This document shows positions 12,261 to 24,434 of a stretch of 64,000 nt of DNA, one piece after another. Numbering within the stretch: position 1 is the stretch's first letter; the number at the start of each line of letters is the position of its first letter. Position numbers and translations under genes: made by a program. The DNA lies in contig NZ_BCWV01000004.1 of NCBI RefSeq assembly GCF_001894765.1, positions 186,001 to 250,000 on the forward strand, written 5' to 3'. The notes under the pieces were generated by a model. That model had not been told where the DNA came from. It saw only the letters and a program-made list of their open reading frames with translations, and searched no databases. This DNA comes from Rhodococcoides corynebacterioides NBRC 14404 (GTDB lineage: Bacteria; Actinomycetota; Actinomycetes; Mycobacteriales; Mycobacteriaceae).

Positions 12261-12779
12261 GTGTCGTCTCCGCAGCAGTCCGAACCACCACGCACAGTCT
12301 CCCACACCGGCGACCCCGCACCCGACCGGTCCCCCGCGCCCGACGGCGCCGAGGTCTTCCGGATCGACCCGCTGACGCTCGCCGCGGTGGCGCTCCTGCT
12401 CTTCGGAGCGTCGTTCCCGGTCGCGGGGGCTCCGCTGCTCTTCTTCTGGGTGCTCGCGATCCCCGCGTTCGCGGCGTACTGGGTGCTGCGGGTGCGGACC
12501 ACGGTCGACGGCCGAGGGCTGGTGGCCCGTCGCCCCTTCACCACCACCACGGTCGCCTGGTCCGACGTCGCCGGCATCACGTTCCCTCGCTTCGGCTTCG
12601 GCAAGGCCGCACTCACCGGCGGCGGAACCGTCCCGCTCCCGGGGGTGACCGTGGACGATCTCGCGCGCCTGTCCGCCGCCAGCGGGGGCGCGGTACCGGA
12701 CCCGACGCCGCCGGCGCCGGAACCCGAGACCGACACCGACCGGCCGGACAGCAGGGCCGACCGGCCGGCCGACCAGTAG
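12261..12779 (+). CDS. PH-domain-containing membrane protein (Cfp6-like)
   Basis: A small protein of about 172 residues: a polar N-terminus, a pair of hydrophobic segments (LTLAAVALLLFGASFPV and PLLFFWVLAIPAFAAYWVL), then a bacterial PH-like beta-rich domain (RTTVDGRGLVARRPFTTTTVAWSDV). It matches in layout and position the mycobacterial Cfp6 protein next to ilvB. Role unknown. The start is uncertain: GTG 12261 has GAAGAT 6 nt upstream as a possible -10, while ATG 12231 would add ten residues. The last 20 codons are a GC-rich repeat (see 12738-12783). Confidence 0.72.
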   Translation: MSSPQQSEPPRTVSHTGDPAPDRSPAPDGAEVFRIDPLTLAAVALLLFGASFPVAGAPLLFFWVLAIPAFAAYWVLRVRTTVDGRGLVARRPFTTTTVAWSDVAGITFPRFGFGKAALTGGGTVPLPGVTVDDLARLSAASGGAVPDPTPPAPEPETDTDRPDSRADRPADQ

Positions 12780-12783
12780 GGCC
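12738..12783. repeat. Imperfect tandem repeat at the 3' end of the PH-domain gene
   Basis: GACCGGCCGG followed by a short spacer and CAGGGCC/TAGGGCC occurs at 12738-12758 and 12759-12783, with a partial third start at 12784. The stop codon TAG lies inside the second unit. Confidence 0.65.
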
Positions 12784-12801
12784 GACCGACCGGGTCGTGG
12801 A

Positions 12802-13686
12802 TCAGGCGAAGGGGTCGGCGCCGTTCAGCAGCACCCACAGTGCGACGGCGCCGCCCACTCCGATCAGCAGCGCCACGAACGATCCGACGAACGGACGACG
12901 AGCCCACCCGCGGCCGCCGTCGATCGCGATGCGTCCCGGTCCGGTGAGCACGATCGCGGCCGCGGCCAGGGCCAGCAGCGTCTCGTACTCCACCCCGGTC
13001 GGCGCGAAGAACTGCAGACCCGGCTCGGCCACCTGGCGAACCAGCCAGGCGTTGATCATCACGGCGAGCACCGCGGCGCCCGCCAACGGCGTCGCCAGCC
13101 CCAGGATCAACAGTGCGCCGCCGGCCGTCTCGCCGATCGCGCCGAGGATCGACAGCAGTTGCGCCTGCTGGTAGCCGGCGCCGGACACGATGTCCTGGAA
13201 CCCGGACAGGCCCGGTCCGTCGAACCACCCGACCAGCTTCTGCAGCCCGTGCACCAGCACGATCGCACCGACACTCACCCGCAGGATCAGCAGGCCGAGA
13301 TCGAGCGTGCCGCGCCGCTCCTTCACCTCCACGGGGGTCGCGGGGGCGACGGGTTCGGGTGTCGCCGCGGTCTCGGAGGACAACGAAGACGACGACATGG
13401 ACGACGTGGACGAGGTGGACGCGGCCGAACCGTACGGGGACGGGGTCGCGTCCGAGACCGGATACGCCCGCGTGGCCGTGTCGTTGGAGGACGGTCCGGG
13501 ATAGGTGGGAATCCGCTCCGTCGCGCGGGCGCCGTCGGCGCCGGGGCGGGACGACCCGTCGAGATCGTCGTCGGTCCGCGGGAGCGACGACGTGTCGTGC
13601 CCCAGCCGCTCGGTCGGCTGGTCGTACGGGCTGGACGCCGGCTCGTATCCCGACGTGGAACGGCGCTTGTCCTCGGAGTCGCTCAT
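12802..13686 (-). CDS. DoxX family membrane protein with long disordered N-terminus
   Basis: A 294-residue protein. Residues 1-125 are low-complexity, rich in Ser, Thr, Asp and Pro (including a serine-threonine run near SSTSSMSSSSLSS). Residues 130-294 hold about four transmembrane helices with the DoxX-type LRVSVGAIVLVHGLQKLVGWFDG opening. DoxX proteins act in membrane-associated redox or thiosulfate-quinone chemistry in some organisms; mycobacterial DoxX has been linked to oxidative stress, so any function here is inference. ATG 13686 is chosen because TAGGCT lies 7 nt upstream (leaderless pattern). It is divergent from the following lipoprotein gene. Confidence 0.82.
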   Translation of the reverse strand: MSDSEDKRRSTSGYEPASSPYDQPTERLGHDTSSLPRTDDDLDGSSRPGADGARATERIPTYPGPSSNDTATRAYPVSDATPSPYGSAASTSSTSSMSSSSLSSETAATPEPVAPATPVEVKERRGTLDLGLLILRVSVGAIVLVHGLQKLVGWFDGPGLSGFQDIVSGAGYQQAQLLSILGAIGETAGGALLILGLATPLAGAAVLAVMINAWLVRQVAEPGLQFFAPTGVEYETLLALAAAAIVLTGPGRIAIDGGRGWARRPFVGSFVALLIGVGGAVALWVLLNGADPFA

Positions 13687-13693
13687 GGCGCCG

Positions 13694-13699
13694 AGCCTA
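13694..13699 (-). promoter_or_regulatory. Leaderless-type -10 box for the DoxX gene
   Basis: TAGGCT on the minus strand ends 7 nt before ATG 13686, with no ribosome site between. Confidence 0.55.
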
Positions 13700-13756
13700 G
13701 TTCCGCACCGCCCCCGGCCCCGGGACCACTCGCCGTGTCGCGGCCGGGTTCCTGCG

Positions 13757-13762
13757 TACCGT
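13757..13762 (+). promoter_or_regulatory. Leaderless-type -10 box for the LppZ-like gene
   Basis: TACCGT ends 7 nt before ATG 13770. This spacing is one reason for taking the ATG rather than the in-frame GTG at 13761, which lies within the box. Confidence 0.55.
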
Positions 13763-13769
13763 GGGCACC

Positions 13770-14909
13770 ATGACGCGCAGTTCCGGCATCGGCCGCGCCA
13801 CACGCCGTTCCGTCGCCCTCGCCTGCACCGCGACCGTGCTGGTGGCTCTGTCGGGATGCGCGCGGTTCGACGACTCCGCGTCGACTCCCTTCTCGCCGGA
13901 ACCGACGTTCGGCGCCGCGGACGTCGGCCCGGGCGACCCCGGCGCGCCGGAGTCGAGTGCCCCACCTCCCCCGCCGCCGGGACCGTGCGTCGATCCCGAC
14001 CCGGCCGTCATCGCCACCTGCCTCGACACGCTGGGTGGGCTGGTCACGCTGCCGGGCGGGGGTGCGGCCCTCGTGGCCGAGCGGATCACCGGCGCCGTGA
14101 TCGAGGTGGCGCCGGGCAGTGCACCCCGGCCGGTCGCGTCGATTCCGGTGGATCCCTCCCCCGGCGGCGGGTTGATCGACCTCGCACTGTCGCCGACCTA
14201 CGCCGAGGACCGCCTGCTCTACGCCTACGTGGTGACGCCCACCGATGCTCGCGTCGTCCGTATCGCGCCCGGGGACGTTCCGAAGCCGGTGCTGACCGGC
14301 ATTCCCCGCGGAACCGGTGACGTCGGCGGTGCGGTCGACTTCGTCGGCCCGTCCGAACTCCGGGTCGCGACGGGCAGTGGAGGTGATCCCGCCGCGGCCG
14401 CGGATCCGGCATCCCTGGCCGGCAAGGTGCTCTCGATCGTCGATCCTCGCGTCGACGGCAGCGCGGCACCCCGGGTGGTCATGAGCGGCCTCGGCCGCGC
14501 CGGCGACCTGTGCTCCGACGGAACCGGGTCCCAGTGGGTGACCGACGGCGCTCCCGACGGTGATCGTCTGTCCCGCATCACCCCCGAGGGCGCCGTGGTC
14601 GGTCCCGTGTGGACGTGGCCCGATCGTCCCGGTGTCGGTGGCTGCGCGGCAGCTCCGGGCACCGTCGCGGTGGCGATGTCCGGTGCACGCGCCGTGGGAG
14701 TGGTGCCGGTCGACCCGGAGACGGGGTCCGTCCCCACGCCGCCCGCCCTGATCGCGCAGGATCGGTACGGCCGACTGCGCGGGGCCACCCTCGGCGCCGA
14801 CGGCCAGATCCTGGTGAGCACCACCAACAAGGACGGCGGCGCCCCGACTCCGACGGACGACCGTGTGGTGGTCGTGCAGATCCCCGCCGGCGGTGGCGGC
14901 ACCGACTGA
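13770..14909 (+). CDS. Lipoprotein with PQQ/sugar-dehydrogenase-like beta-propeller (LppZ-like)
   Basis: An exported lipoprotein of 379 residues. The signal peptide MTRSSGIGRATRRSVALACT ends in the lipobox LSGC, with Cys about residue 30 as the lipidation site. A Pro-rich linker (SSAPPPPPPGP) leads to a glucose/sorbosone dehydrogenase-type beta-propeller, with repeating GGGLIDLALSPTYAEDRLLYAYV and later blades. In synteny it equals mycobacterial LppZ. I do not see enough to say it binds PQQ or oxidises a sugar. Its gene converges on gatB with a gap of 21 bases. Confidence 0.83.
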   Translation: MTRSSGIGRATRRSVALACTATVLVALSGCARFDDSASTPFSPEPTFGAADVGPGDPGAPESSAPPPPPPGPCVDPDPAVIATCLDTLGGLVTLPGGGAALVAERITGAVIEVAPGSAPRPVASIPVDPSPGGGLIDLALSPTYAEDRLLYAYVVTPTDARVVRIAPGDVPKPVLTGIPRGTGDVGGAVDFVGPSELRVATGSGGDPAAAADPASLAGKVLSIVDPRVDGSAAPRVVMSGLGRAGDLCSDGTGSQWVTDGAPDGDRLSRITPEGAVVGPVWTWPDRPGVGGCAAAPGTVAVAMSGARAVGVVPVDPETGSVPTPPALIAQDRYGRLRGATLGADGQILVSTTNKDGGAPTPTDDRVVVVQIPAGGGGTD

Positions 14910-14930
14910 TCGACCGGGCCTTCGCCGGCG

Positions 14931-16436
14931 CTACTCGCAGGCGGCGAGCACCAGTTCCTTGACCCGCGCGGGGTCGGCCTGACCCTTGGTCGCCTTCATC
15001 ACCTGACCGACGAGGGCTCCGGCGGCCTGGACCTTGCCGGCCTTGATCTTCTCCACGATGGCCGGGTTCGCGGCGAGGGCGTCGGACACCGCCTGCTCGA
15101 GGGCCGAATCGTCCTGCACCACTGCGAGTCCGCGCGCCTCGACCACCGCGTCCGGATCGCCCTCACCGGCCAGCACGCCGTCGACGACCTTCCGCGCGTT
15201 GGCATTGGTGAGCGTGCGGTCCGCCACGAGGGCGGCGACCCGGGCCACCTGCGCGGGGGTGATCGACAGATCGGACAACGGGACACCGAGGGTGTTGGCC
15301 TGCTGCGCGAGGTATGCGACCCACCAACTCCGCGCGGCGTCGGGGGTGGCGCCGGCGTCGACCGTGGCCGAGATGAGCGGCAGTGCCTCGGCGTTGACGA
15401 CGTCCCGCATCACGGCGTCGGACCAACCCCACTCCTGCTGGATGCGCGCACGGGTGATCCACGGTGCCTCGGGAATGGTCGCGCGCAGTTCCTCGATCCA
15501 CGCGGCGTCGGGTGCGACGGGCTCGAGGTCGGGCTCCGGGAAGTAGCGGTAGTCCTCGGCCGTCTCCTTCCGACGACCCGCGGACGTGGTGCCGTCGGCT
15601 TCCTGGAAATGCCGTGTCTCCTGGACGATCTCACCGCCGTCGATCAGCACGGCGGCCTGACGCCGCATCTCGTACCGCACCGCCACCTCGACCGACTTGA
15701 GCGAGTTGACGTTCTTGGTCTCGGTCCGCGTCCCGAACTCCGTGGCGTCCTTGGCCATCAGCGACACGTTGGCGTCGCAGCGCAAGGAGCCCTGATCCAT
15801 CCGGACGTCGGACACCCCGAGCTCGCGGATCAACTCGCGCAGCGCCGTGACGTAGGCGCGCGCGACCTCGGGTGCGCGCTCCCCGGCACCGACGATCGGC
15901 TTGGTCACGATCTCCACCAGGGGCACCCCGGCGCGGTTGTAGTCCAGCAGGGAGTGGCTCGCCCCGTCGATCCGCCCCGTCGCGCCGCCGACGTGCAGCG
16001 ACTTGCCGGTGTCCTCCTCCATGTGTGCGCGCTCGATGTCGACGCGCCAGGTGCTCCCGTCGTCGAGGACCACGTCGAGGTAACCCTCGGTGGCGATCGG
16101 CTCGTCGTACTGGGAGATCTGGTAGTTCTTCGGCTGGTCGGGGTAGAAGTAGTTCTTCCGCGCGAACCGCCCCCACGGGGTGATCGCGCAGTGCAGGGCC
16201 AGCCCGATGCGGATGGCCGACTCCACCGCGGCCGCGTTCACCACCGGCAGGGCTCCCGGCATGCCCAGGCAGACCGGGCACACCTGGGTGTTGGGCTCGG
16301 CGCCGAACTCGGTGGGGCACCCGCAGAACATCTTGGTGGCCGTACCCAGCTCGACGTGCACCTCCATACCGAGGACGGGATCGAACCGAGCGATCACGTC
16401 GTCGTAGTCCAGGAGCGATGCGGTGGCGACAGACAT
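14931..16436 (-). CDS. gatB: Asp/Glu-tRNA amidotransferase subunit B
   Basis: The tRNA-binding and kinase-like subunit of GatCAB, which phosphorylates the carboxyl of misacylated Glu-tRNA-Gln (or Asp-tRNA-Asn) and transfers ammonia supplied by GatA. The 501 residues match the family. The cradle domain begins GMEVHVEL, the zinc-type cysteines are in CGCPTEF and CPVCLGMPG, and the C-terminal YqeY-like tail (from about residue 350) binds the tRNA elbow. It lies 13 bases after pfkA. TAGGCT 7 nt before its ATG suggests an additional internal leaderless promoter within the pfkA end. Confidence 0.96.
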   Translation of the reverse strand: MSVATASLLDYDDVIARFDPVLGMEVHVELGTATKMFCGCPTEFGAEPNTQVCPVCLGMPGALPVVNAAAVESAIRIGLALHCAITPWGRFARKNYFYPDQPKNYQISQYDEPIATEGYLDVVLDDGSTWRVDIERAHMEEDTGKSLHVGGATGRIDGASHSLLDYNRAGVPLVEIVTKPIVGAGERAPEVARAYVTALRELIRELGVSDVRMDQGSLRCDANVSLMAKDATEFGTRTETKNVNSLKSVEVAVRYEMRRQAAVLIDGGEIVQETRHFQEADGTTSAGRRKETAEDYRYFPEPDLEPVAPDAAWIEELRATIPEAPWITRARIQQEWGWSDAVMRDVVNAEALPLISATVDAGATPDAARSWWVAYLAQQANTLGVPLSDLSITPAQVARVAALVADRTLTNANARKVVDGVLAGEGDPDAVVEARGLAVVQDDSALEQAVSDALAANPAIVEKIKAGKVQAAGALVGQVMKATKGQADPARVKELVLAACE

Positions 16437-16443
16437 GGCCCGA

Positions 16444-16449
16444 AGCCTA
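16444..16449 (-). promoter_or_regulatory. Possible internal leaderless -10 box for gatB
   Basis: TAGGCT ends 7 nt before ATG 16436, in the gap just after the pfkA stop codon (16450-16452). Confidence 0.45.
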
Positions 16450-17481
16450 CTAGCCGAAGAGGACGCGCATTTCCTGGTAGCGCCCCGCGGGAACCGTCTT
16501 GTGATTGGCGAGCGCCTCGTCGAATCCGACCCGGGCGATGTCCGTGCCGTGCAGGGCCACCATCTGCCCCCATCCGCCGTCGGCGACGAGGTCGACGATG
16601 GCCATGCCGAGCCGGGTGGCGAGCACCCGGTCGAAGGCCGTCGGGACGCCGCCGCGCTGAATGTGACCGAGAACCGTTGCCCGCGTCTCGATTCCGGTGC
16701 GCTCCTCGATGATCGGCGCGAGCCACTCGCCGATGCCGCCGAGGCGGGGTCGATCGAAACCGTCGAGGCCCTTGGTCGAGTGCGCCTCCGTCATCTCCGG
16801 CAGCGTGAACCCCTCCGCGACGACGATCATGGGGGCGCGGCCGCGGTCGCGCACGCTGGTCGCCCACGCGCAGATCTGCTCGAGACTCTCGGGCTGCTCG
16901 GGAATGAGGATCGCATGCGCTCCGCCGGCGATGCCGGAGTGCAGGGCGATCCACCCGGCGTGCCGGCCCATGACCTCGAGCACCATGCAGCGATCGTGCG
17001 AGTTGCCCGTGGTGCGCAGCCGGTCGATGGCCTCCGTGGCGATCTCGACCGCCGTGTCGAACCCGAACGTGTAGTCGGTCGCGTCGAGGTCGTTGTCGAT
17101 GGTCTTGGGGACTCCGACGATGTCGATCCCGTCCTCGAACAACCGCTTCGAGGCGCTGGCCGTGCCCTCGCCGCCGATGGCGATGACGCCGTCGACTCCC
17201 AGACGATCGAGCGTGCGCTGAATGTTCTCCGCACCTCCGTGCGGTTCCTGGTACGGCCCGAACCGGCTGGTGCCGAGAATGGTGCCGCCCTGGTGCGACA
17301 GTCCGCGAACGACACTGCGGTCCAGGGGAATCGACTCCCCGTGCACCAACCCCCGCCACCCGCCGAGGAAGCCGACGAACTCCTGACCGTGCACCGCGGA
17401 ACCCTTGAGCACGGCGCCGCGGATGACCGCGTTCAGGCCCGGGCAGTCCCCGCCACTGGTCAGAATGCCGATCCTGGTCAT
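16450..17481 (-). CDS. pfkA: 6-phosphofructokinase
   Basis: Phosphorylates fructose 6-phosphate in glycolysis. The 343-residue protein starts [20 protein letters not shown] with the donor-phosphate loop, has the donor-site segment GGEGT at 103-107 and the catalytic PKTIDNDLD segment at 125-133. Gly106 (E. coli 104) is the residue typical of ATP enzymes, whereas Lys126 (E. coli 124) is typical of PPi enzymes; this mixed pair is known in the actinobacterial 'group III' clade, so ATP use is likely but not certain. It sits unusually between gatA and gatB, 29 bases after gatA. GGAGTCGCG precedes the ATG. Confidence 0.93.
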   Translation of the reverse strand: MTRIGILTSGGDCPGLNAVIRGAVLKGSAVHGQEFVGFLGGWRGLVHGESIPLDRSVVRGLSHQGGTILGTSRFGPYQEPHGGAENIQRTLDRLGVDGVIAIGGEGTASASKRLFEDGIDIVGVPKTIDNDLDATDYTFGFDTAVEIATEAIDRLRTTGNSHDRCMVLEVMGRHAGWIALHSGIAGGAHAILIPEQPESLEQICAWATSVRDRGRAPMIVVAEGFTLPEMTEAHSTKGLDGFDRPRLGGIGEWLAPIIEERTGIETRATVLGHIQRGGVPTAFDRVLATRLGMAIVDLVADGGWGQMVALHGTDIARVGFDEALANHKTVPAGRYQEMRVLFG

Positions 17482-17510
17482 CGCGACTCCTTCGGGTGGG
17501 GCGGTGCGGG

Positions 17511-18992
17511 TCAGACGCCGGACGGGTGCGGGAACTCTCCTCGCGCGGCTTCGTACGCCGCGCCGACTCGATACAGCCGGTCGTCCGCGAGCGCCGGTGC
17601 CATGATCTGCAGGCCGACGGGCAGACCGTCGGCGAGACCGGACGGCACGGACATCGCCGGGTGGCCGGCGAGGTTGGTCGGCAGGGTGCAGAGGTCGTAG
17701 AGGTACATCGCGATCGGGTCGTCGACCTTCTCCCCCAACGGGAATGCCGTCGACGGGGTGGTCGGCGAGACCAGGACGTCGACCTTCTCGTAGGCCGCGT
17801 CGAAGTCCCGCGCGATGAGCGTACGGACCTTCAGCGCCTGGCCGTAGTAGGCGTCGTAGTACCCGGCCGAGAGAGCATAGGTCCCGATCATGATGCGGCG
17901 CTTGACCTCCGGGCCGAACCCGGCAGCCCGCGTCATCGCCATGACCTGCTCGGCGCTGTGCGTACCGTCGTCGCCGACCCGCAGTCCGTAGCGCATCGCG
18001 TCGAACCGGGCGAGGTTCGAGGACACCTCCGACGGGAGGATCAGGTAGTACGACGCGAGCGCGTGATCGAAGGAGGGGCAGGAGACCTCGACGACCTCCG
18101 CACCGAGCGAGGTGAGTACCTCCACGGCGGCATCGAACGAGGACAGCACGCCGGGCTGGTAGGCGTCGGAGTGCAACTCCTTCACCACACCGACACGCAC
18201 ACCACGCAGGTCACCGCTCGCACCGGCCCGCGCGGCCGCCACGACATCGGGAACGGCGGCCTGCAGCGAGGTGGAATCGCGCGGATCGTGACCGGCGATC
18301 ACCTGGTGCAGCAACGCCGTGTCGAGCACCGTGCGGCCGCACGGCCCGCCCTGATCCAGCGACGACGCGCAGGCGATGAGGCCGTACCGCGAGACGCCGC
18401 CGTAGGTGGGCTTGCAGCCGACGGTGCCGGTGACCGCCGCCGGTTGACGAATCGAACCACCGGTGTCGGTGCCGATGGCCAGCGGCGCCTCGAAGGACGC
18501 GAGCGCCGCGGCGGACCCGCCGCCCGAGCCACCGGGGACGCGCGTGGTGTCCCACGGGTTGAGCGTGGGCCCGTAGGCGCTGTTCTCGGTCGAGGAGCCC
18601 ATGGCGAACTCGTCCATGTTGGTCTTGCCCAGCAACGGGATTCCCGCCGCCCGCAGCGCGGTGGTCACCGTCGCGTCGTACGGCGAGCGCCACCCCTCGA
18701 GGATCTTGGATCCCGCCGTGGTCGGCATGTCGGTGGTCGTGAAGACGTCCTTGAGCGCCAACGGAACTCCCGCGAGCGGGGACGCGGGCTCGTCCCCCGC
18801 CGCGAGCGAGGCGTCGACGGCGCGGGCCGCGTCCAGGGCGGCGTCGTGCGCCACGTGCAGGAACGAGTGCAGGGTGCCGTCGACCTGATCGATGCGGTCG
18901 AGGTGCGCGCGTGTGACCTCCTCCGAGGACACCTCGCGCGAGCGGATCCGCTCGGCGAGATCGGCTGCCGTCAGGCGAATCAGATCGGTCAC
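17511..18992 (-). CDS. gatA: Asp/Glu-tRNA amidotransferase subunit A
   Basis: The glutaminase subunit of GatCAB; it releases ammonia from glutamine and channels it to GatB. The 493 residues carry the amidase signature: catalytic Lys in VPLALKDVF, cis-Ser in [12 protein letters not shown] and nucleophile Ser in [12 protein letters not shown]. The usual GGSSGGS is GGSGGGS here, a variant common in actinobacteria that keeps the cis-Ser. GTG 18992 overlaps the gatC stop by GTGA, indicating coupled translation, and longer open frame upstream is a shadow of gatC. Confidence 0.96.
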   Translation of the reverse strand: MTDLIRLTAADLAERIRSREVSSEEVTRAHLDRIDQVDGTLHSFLHVAHDAALDAARAVDASLAAGDEPASPLAGVPLALKDVFTTTDMPTTAGSKILEGWRSPYDATVTTALRAAGIPLLGKTNMDEFAMGSSTENSAYGPTLNPWDTTRVPGGSGGGSAAALASFEAPLAIGTDTGGSIRQPAAVTGTVGCKPTYGGVSRYGLIACASSLDQGGPCGRTVLDTALLHQVIAGHDPRDSTSLQAAVPDVVAAARAGASGDLRGVRVGVVKELHSDAYQPGVLSSFDAAVEVLTSLGAEVVEVSCPSFDHALASYYLILPSEVSSNLARFDAMRYGLRVGDDGTHSAEQVMAMTRAAGFGPEVKRRIMIGTYALSAGYYDAYYGQALKVRTLIARDFDAAYEKVDVLVSPTTPSTAFPLGEKVDDPIAMYLYDLCTLPTNLAGHPAMSVPSGLADGLPVGLQIMAPALADDRLYRVGAAYEAARGEFPHPSGV

Positions 18993-19315
18993 TGCTCTTC
19001 TCCCAGAATGCGCGGCACGGCGAACCGACCCTGTTCCGACGACGGCGCCTGATCCAGTGCGCCGTCCTGCCCGAGGCCCGGCACGACGACGTCGGGCCGG
19101 GTGACGTTGGTCACGGCAAGAGGATTCGCAGTGGGATCGATCGCGGTGGTGTCCACCTCCGACACCGCCTTCACGTGCCCGAGGATCGAGTCGAGTTGAC
19201 CGGCGAACTCGTCGAGCTCGGCCTCGGTCAGGGCGAGGCGCGACAGGCGGGCCAGGTGGGCGACCTCGTCGCGCGAGATCGCGGCGCCGGGGGCTGTCCC
19301 TTCGGTGTCGGTCAT
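18989..19315 (-). CDS. gatC: Asp/Glu-tRNA amidotransferase subunit C
   Basis: A 108-residue structural subunit that belts GatA and GatB together. Recognised by [21 protein letters not shown] near the N-terminus and the extended C-terminal strand. ATG 19315 is supported by TAGGCT 7 nt upstream, a leaderless arrangement. It heads gatC-gatA-pfkA-gatB and is divergent from the ACT-domain gene. Confidence 0.94.
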   Translation of the reverse strand: MTDTEGTAPGAAISRDEVAHLARLSRLALTEAELDEFAGQLDSILGHVKAVSEVDTTAIDPTANPLAVTNVTRPDVVVPGLGQDGALDQAPSSEQGRFAVPRILGEEQ

Positions 19316-19322
19316 GCGCCAC

Positions 19323-19328
19323 AGCCTA
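19323..19328 (-). promoter_or_regulatory. Leaderless-type -10 box for gatC-gatA-pfkA-gatB
   Basis: TAGGCT on the minus strand ends 7 nt before ATG 19315. Confidence 0.55.
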
Positions 19329-19411
19329 GTTCCCGGCCTACGTTCCGTCGGAGCCGCGCCCCGCGGTGCGGGTGAGTCGTGAGGTCGGGCGGGCAGTGAC
19401 AGGATGTGCGC

Positions 19412-22174
<2,763 letters not shown>

Positions 22175-22195
22175 TCGGAGGGCACCGACACCCCC

Positions 22196-22258
22196 GGTGA
22201 CCTGCGGTCGGGGCACGGTGACCTTCGGTCGGGGCACGGTGACCTGCGGTCAGAGGGC
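22196..22258. repeat. Three tandem 21-bp units between ligA and the MetE-like gene
   Basis: GGTGACCTGCGGTCGGGGCA plus C is repeated at 22196-22216, 22217-22237 (one change) and 22238-22258 (diverged end). The last unit holds the stop codon of the MetE-like gene (22250-22252), so the array may be an expansion of that gene's end. Confidence 0.85.
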
Positions 22259-23284
22259 GGCGGGATCCTCCGCGAACGCCGTCGCGACGTCCCGCACCAC
22301 CGTGAGCGCACGCCGGGCCCACCCCGCCGAGGCTCCGGCGAGCCCGCACGCCGGCGACACCGCCACCCGATCGGTGAGGACGGAGCGCGGGAAGCCCAGA
22401 CGATCGATCAGCTCGACCGCGGGCCGGGCCGCGTCCTTCCAGGTCGGCTCGCGCACACCCGGCGCCGGATCGATTCCCGGCAGGATGCCGAGCACGGCGA
22501 CACCCCCGGCATCGAGGTAGGCCCCGAGGGCGTCGTACCGCGCGGGGCGGACCAGGGACACGTCGAACGCGACGGCATGAACCCCGGCGCGGGCGAAGAT
22601 CTCGAAGGGCACGTCCTCGGCGCAGGAATGCACGATCACCGGACGTCCGAGCCGGCTCAGCACGGCGGTGAACCGCTCGGCCACGTCGGGTGCGGGAACG
22701 GCGGGCACTCGTTCGAGGCTCGTCTGGCCGATGAGCGTGCCGGCCAGCACCGCGTCCAGGCGCGGTTCGTCGAGTTGCACGACGACGTCGGCCCCGAGAC
22801 GTCGAGCCACCTCGTCGGCGTGTGCGGCCACCCCTTCGGCGAGGGAATCGGCCACGTCGCGTGCGGCACCGGGATCGGTCAGCACCCGGCGGCCGCGGGC
22901 GAGCAGGACGTCCGCGGCGAGCGTGTACGGCCCGGCGGCCTGCACCTTCACGGTGCGCCCCGTTCCCCGCAGGCCGGCGAGCTCCCACTTCTCCTCGAGC
23001 ACGTCGAGGTCCTCGGCGAGCAGGTCGCGGGCCCGCCGAGCGGTGCCGTTCCGGCCACCGGCCAGCCGATATCCCGTGGTCGACACGTCGAGGTCGAGAT
23101 CGACCAGCAGCGCTCCGGTCCGGCCGACGGTGTCGGCGCCGAGGCCGCGGGCGGGCAGTTCCACCACGTGGGGCAGGTCCGGGAGTTCGCCGACCACCGT
23201 CGTCACGGCCTCGCCGACATCGGTCCCCGGCCACGATCCGATGCCCGTGGCCCGGCCGGCCACGGGTGCGGTGGGGGTGGTCAC
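22250..23284 (-). CDS. Core-MetE / UROD-like methyltransferase (methionine synthase-type)
   Basis: A 344-residue TIM-barrel protein resembling only the C-terminal, catalytic half of cobalamin-independent methionine synthase. The zinc thiol-activation ligands are plausibly His219 and Cys221 (VIVHSCAED) and Cys313 (SPACGLAG); [11 protein letters not shown] is the conserved acidic strand. It lacks the folate-binding N-terminal half of MetE, so the methyl donor is unknown. GTG 23284 overlaps the mnmA stop (GTGA), so it is translated with mnmA and the cysteine desulfurase upstream. Synteny matches a mycobacterial gene just after ligA. It could act on methionine, coenzyme M-like thiols or another thiol. 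Confidence 0.75.
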   Translation of the reverse strand: MTTPTAPVAGRATGIGSWPGTDVGEAVTTVVGELPDLPHVVELPARGLGADTVGRTGALLVDLDLDVSTTGYRLAGGRNGTARRARDLLAEDLDVLEEKWELAGLRGTGRTVKVQAAGPYTLAADVLLARGRRVLTDPGAARDVADSLAEGVAAHADEVARRLGADVVVQLDEPRLDAVLAGTLIGQTSLERVPAVPAPDVAERFTAVLSRLGRPVIVHSCAEDVPFEIFARAGVHAVAFDVSLVRPARYDALGAYLDAGGVAVLGILPGIDPAPGVREPTWKDAARPAVELIDRLGFPRSVLTDRVAVSPACGLAGASAGWARRALTVVRDVATAFAEDPAAL

Positions 23285-24426
23285 TCGGCCGGTCGATCGC
23301 CGACGAGTGCCGGCCGCTCGGATACCGTGCCCGCGACGGCGGGCCGCTCGGTGACCGTGCCCGCGATGGTGCCGCTGCCGATCACGACGTCACCGGCGGG
23401 GTCGGGACGGTAGAGCACGGCGGCCTGCCCGCGCGCCACCCCGGTGAGCGGGGTGTGGAGGGTGATCTCGACGGCGTCCTCGGTCACCCGCGCGGTCGCC
23501 GGGGCGGTCCCGCCGTGGGCGCGCACCTGCACGACGCAGTCGATGTCGCCGACGGGCGCGTCACCGGAGGTCCACACGGGTGCCGCTGCGGTGATGCCGT
23601 GGACGTTCAGCCGCTCCGCCGACCCGACGCGCACCGTGCCCGTCTCCGGCTCGATCGCGGTGACGTACCGCGGCTTGCCGTCCGGAGCCGGACCCGGCAG
23701 TCCGAGCCCCTTGCGCTGCCCGACGGTGAAGCCGTGCACGCCGTCGTGTTCGCCGAGCGTGTCCCCGGTCTCCGCGTCGACCAGGGCGCCGGGCCGGATA
23801 CCGATGCGAGCACCCAGGAAAGCCCGGGTGTCGCCGGAGGGGATGAAGCAGATGTCGTGACTGTCGGGCTTGTCCGCGACGGCGAGACCGCGCGCCGCGG
23901 CCTCTTCGCGCACCTGCGCCTTGGGTGTGTCCCCGATCGGGAACAGCGACCGCGAGAGCTGGCGGGCGGTGAGCACGCCGAGCACGTAGGACTGGTCCTT
24001 GTCGGCGTCGACGGCCCGCCGCAGCACCCCGTCCTCGAGGCGGGCGTAATGGCCGGTGGCCACCGCGTCGAACCCGAGCGCCTCGGCCCGGTCGGCGAGG
24101 GCAGCGAACTTGATCTTCTCGTTGCACCGCAGGCACGGGTTGGGGGTCTCGCCGGCGGCGTAGGCCGCGACGAAGTCGTCGATGACGTCCTCCCGGAAGC
24201 GCTCCGCGAAGTCCCAGACGTAGAACGGGATTCCGAGCACGTCCGCGGCACGACGGGCGTCGCCGGCGTCCTCCTTCGAACAGCATCCGCGCGACCCGGT
24301 TCGGAGAGTGCCCGGCGCCGTGGACAGCGCCAGGTGGACGCCGACCACGTCGTGTCCGGCGTCGACCGCCCGTGCGGCGGCCACGGCGGAATCGACTCCG
24401 CCGCTCATGGCAGCGAGAACTCGCAT
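23281..24426 (-). CDS. mnmA: tRNA-specific 2-thiouridylase
   Basis: Thiolates uridine 34 of tRNA-Lys, -Glu and -Gln using ATP and persulfide sulfur. The 381 residues show the PP-loop MSGGVDS at residues 7-13, the catalytic cysteines in NPCLRCN and DICFIPSGD, and the C-terminal barrel. The upstream cysteine desulfurase, 8 bases away, is the obvious sulfur donor. The C-terminus carries an unusual near-repeat of about ten residues ([20 protein letters not shown]), mirrored in the DNA at about 23310-23370. Confidence 0.94.
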   Translation of the reverse strand: MRVLAAMSGGVDSAVAAARAVDAGHDVVGVHLALSTAPGTLRTGSRGCCSKEDAGDARRAADVLGIPFYVWDFAERFREDVIDDFVAAYAAGETPNPCLRCNEKIKFAALADRAEALGFDAVATGHYARLEDGVLRRAVDADKDQSYVLGVLTARQLSRSLFPIGDTPKAQVREEAAARGLAVADKPDSHDICFIPSGDTRAFLGARIGIRPGALVDAETGDTLGEHDGVHGFTVGQRKGLGLPGPAPDGKPRYVTAIEPETGTVRVGSAERLNVHGITAAAPVWTSGDAPVGDIDCVVQVRAHGGTAPATARVTEDAVEITLHTPLTGVARGQAAVLYRPDPAGDVVIGSGTIAGTVTERPAVAGTVSERPALVGDRPAE

Positions 24427-24434
24427 CGTTCGTC

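Noticed and set aside
22196-22258. Tandem repeats as a CRISPR array
   Set aside because: The 21-bp units are contiguous with no spacers and there are only three; no cas genes are present.
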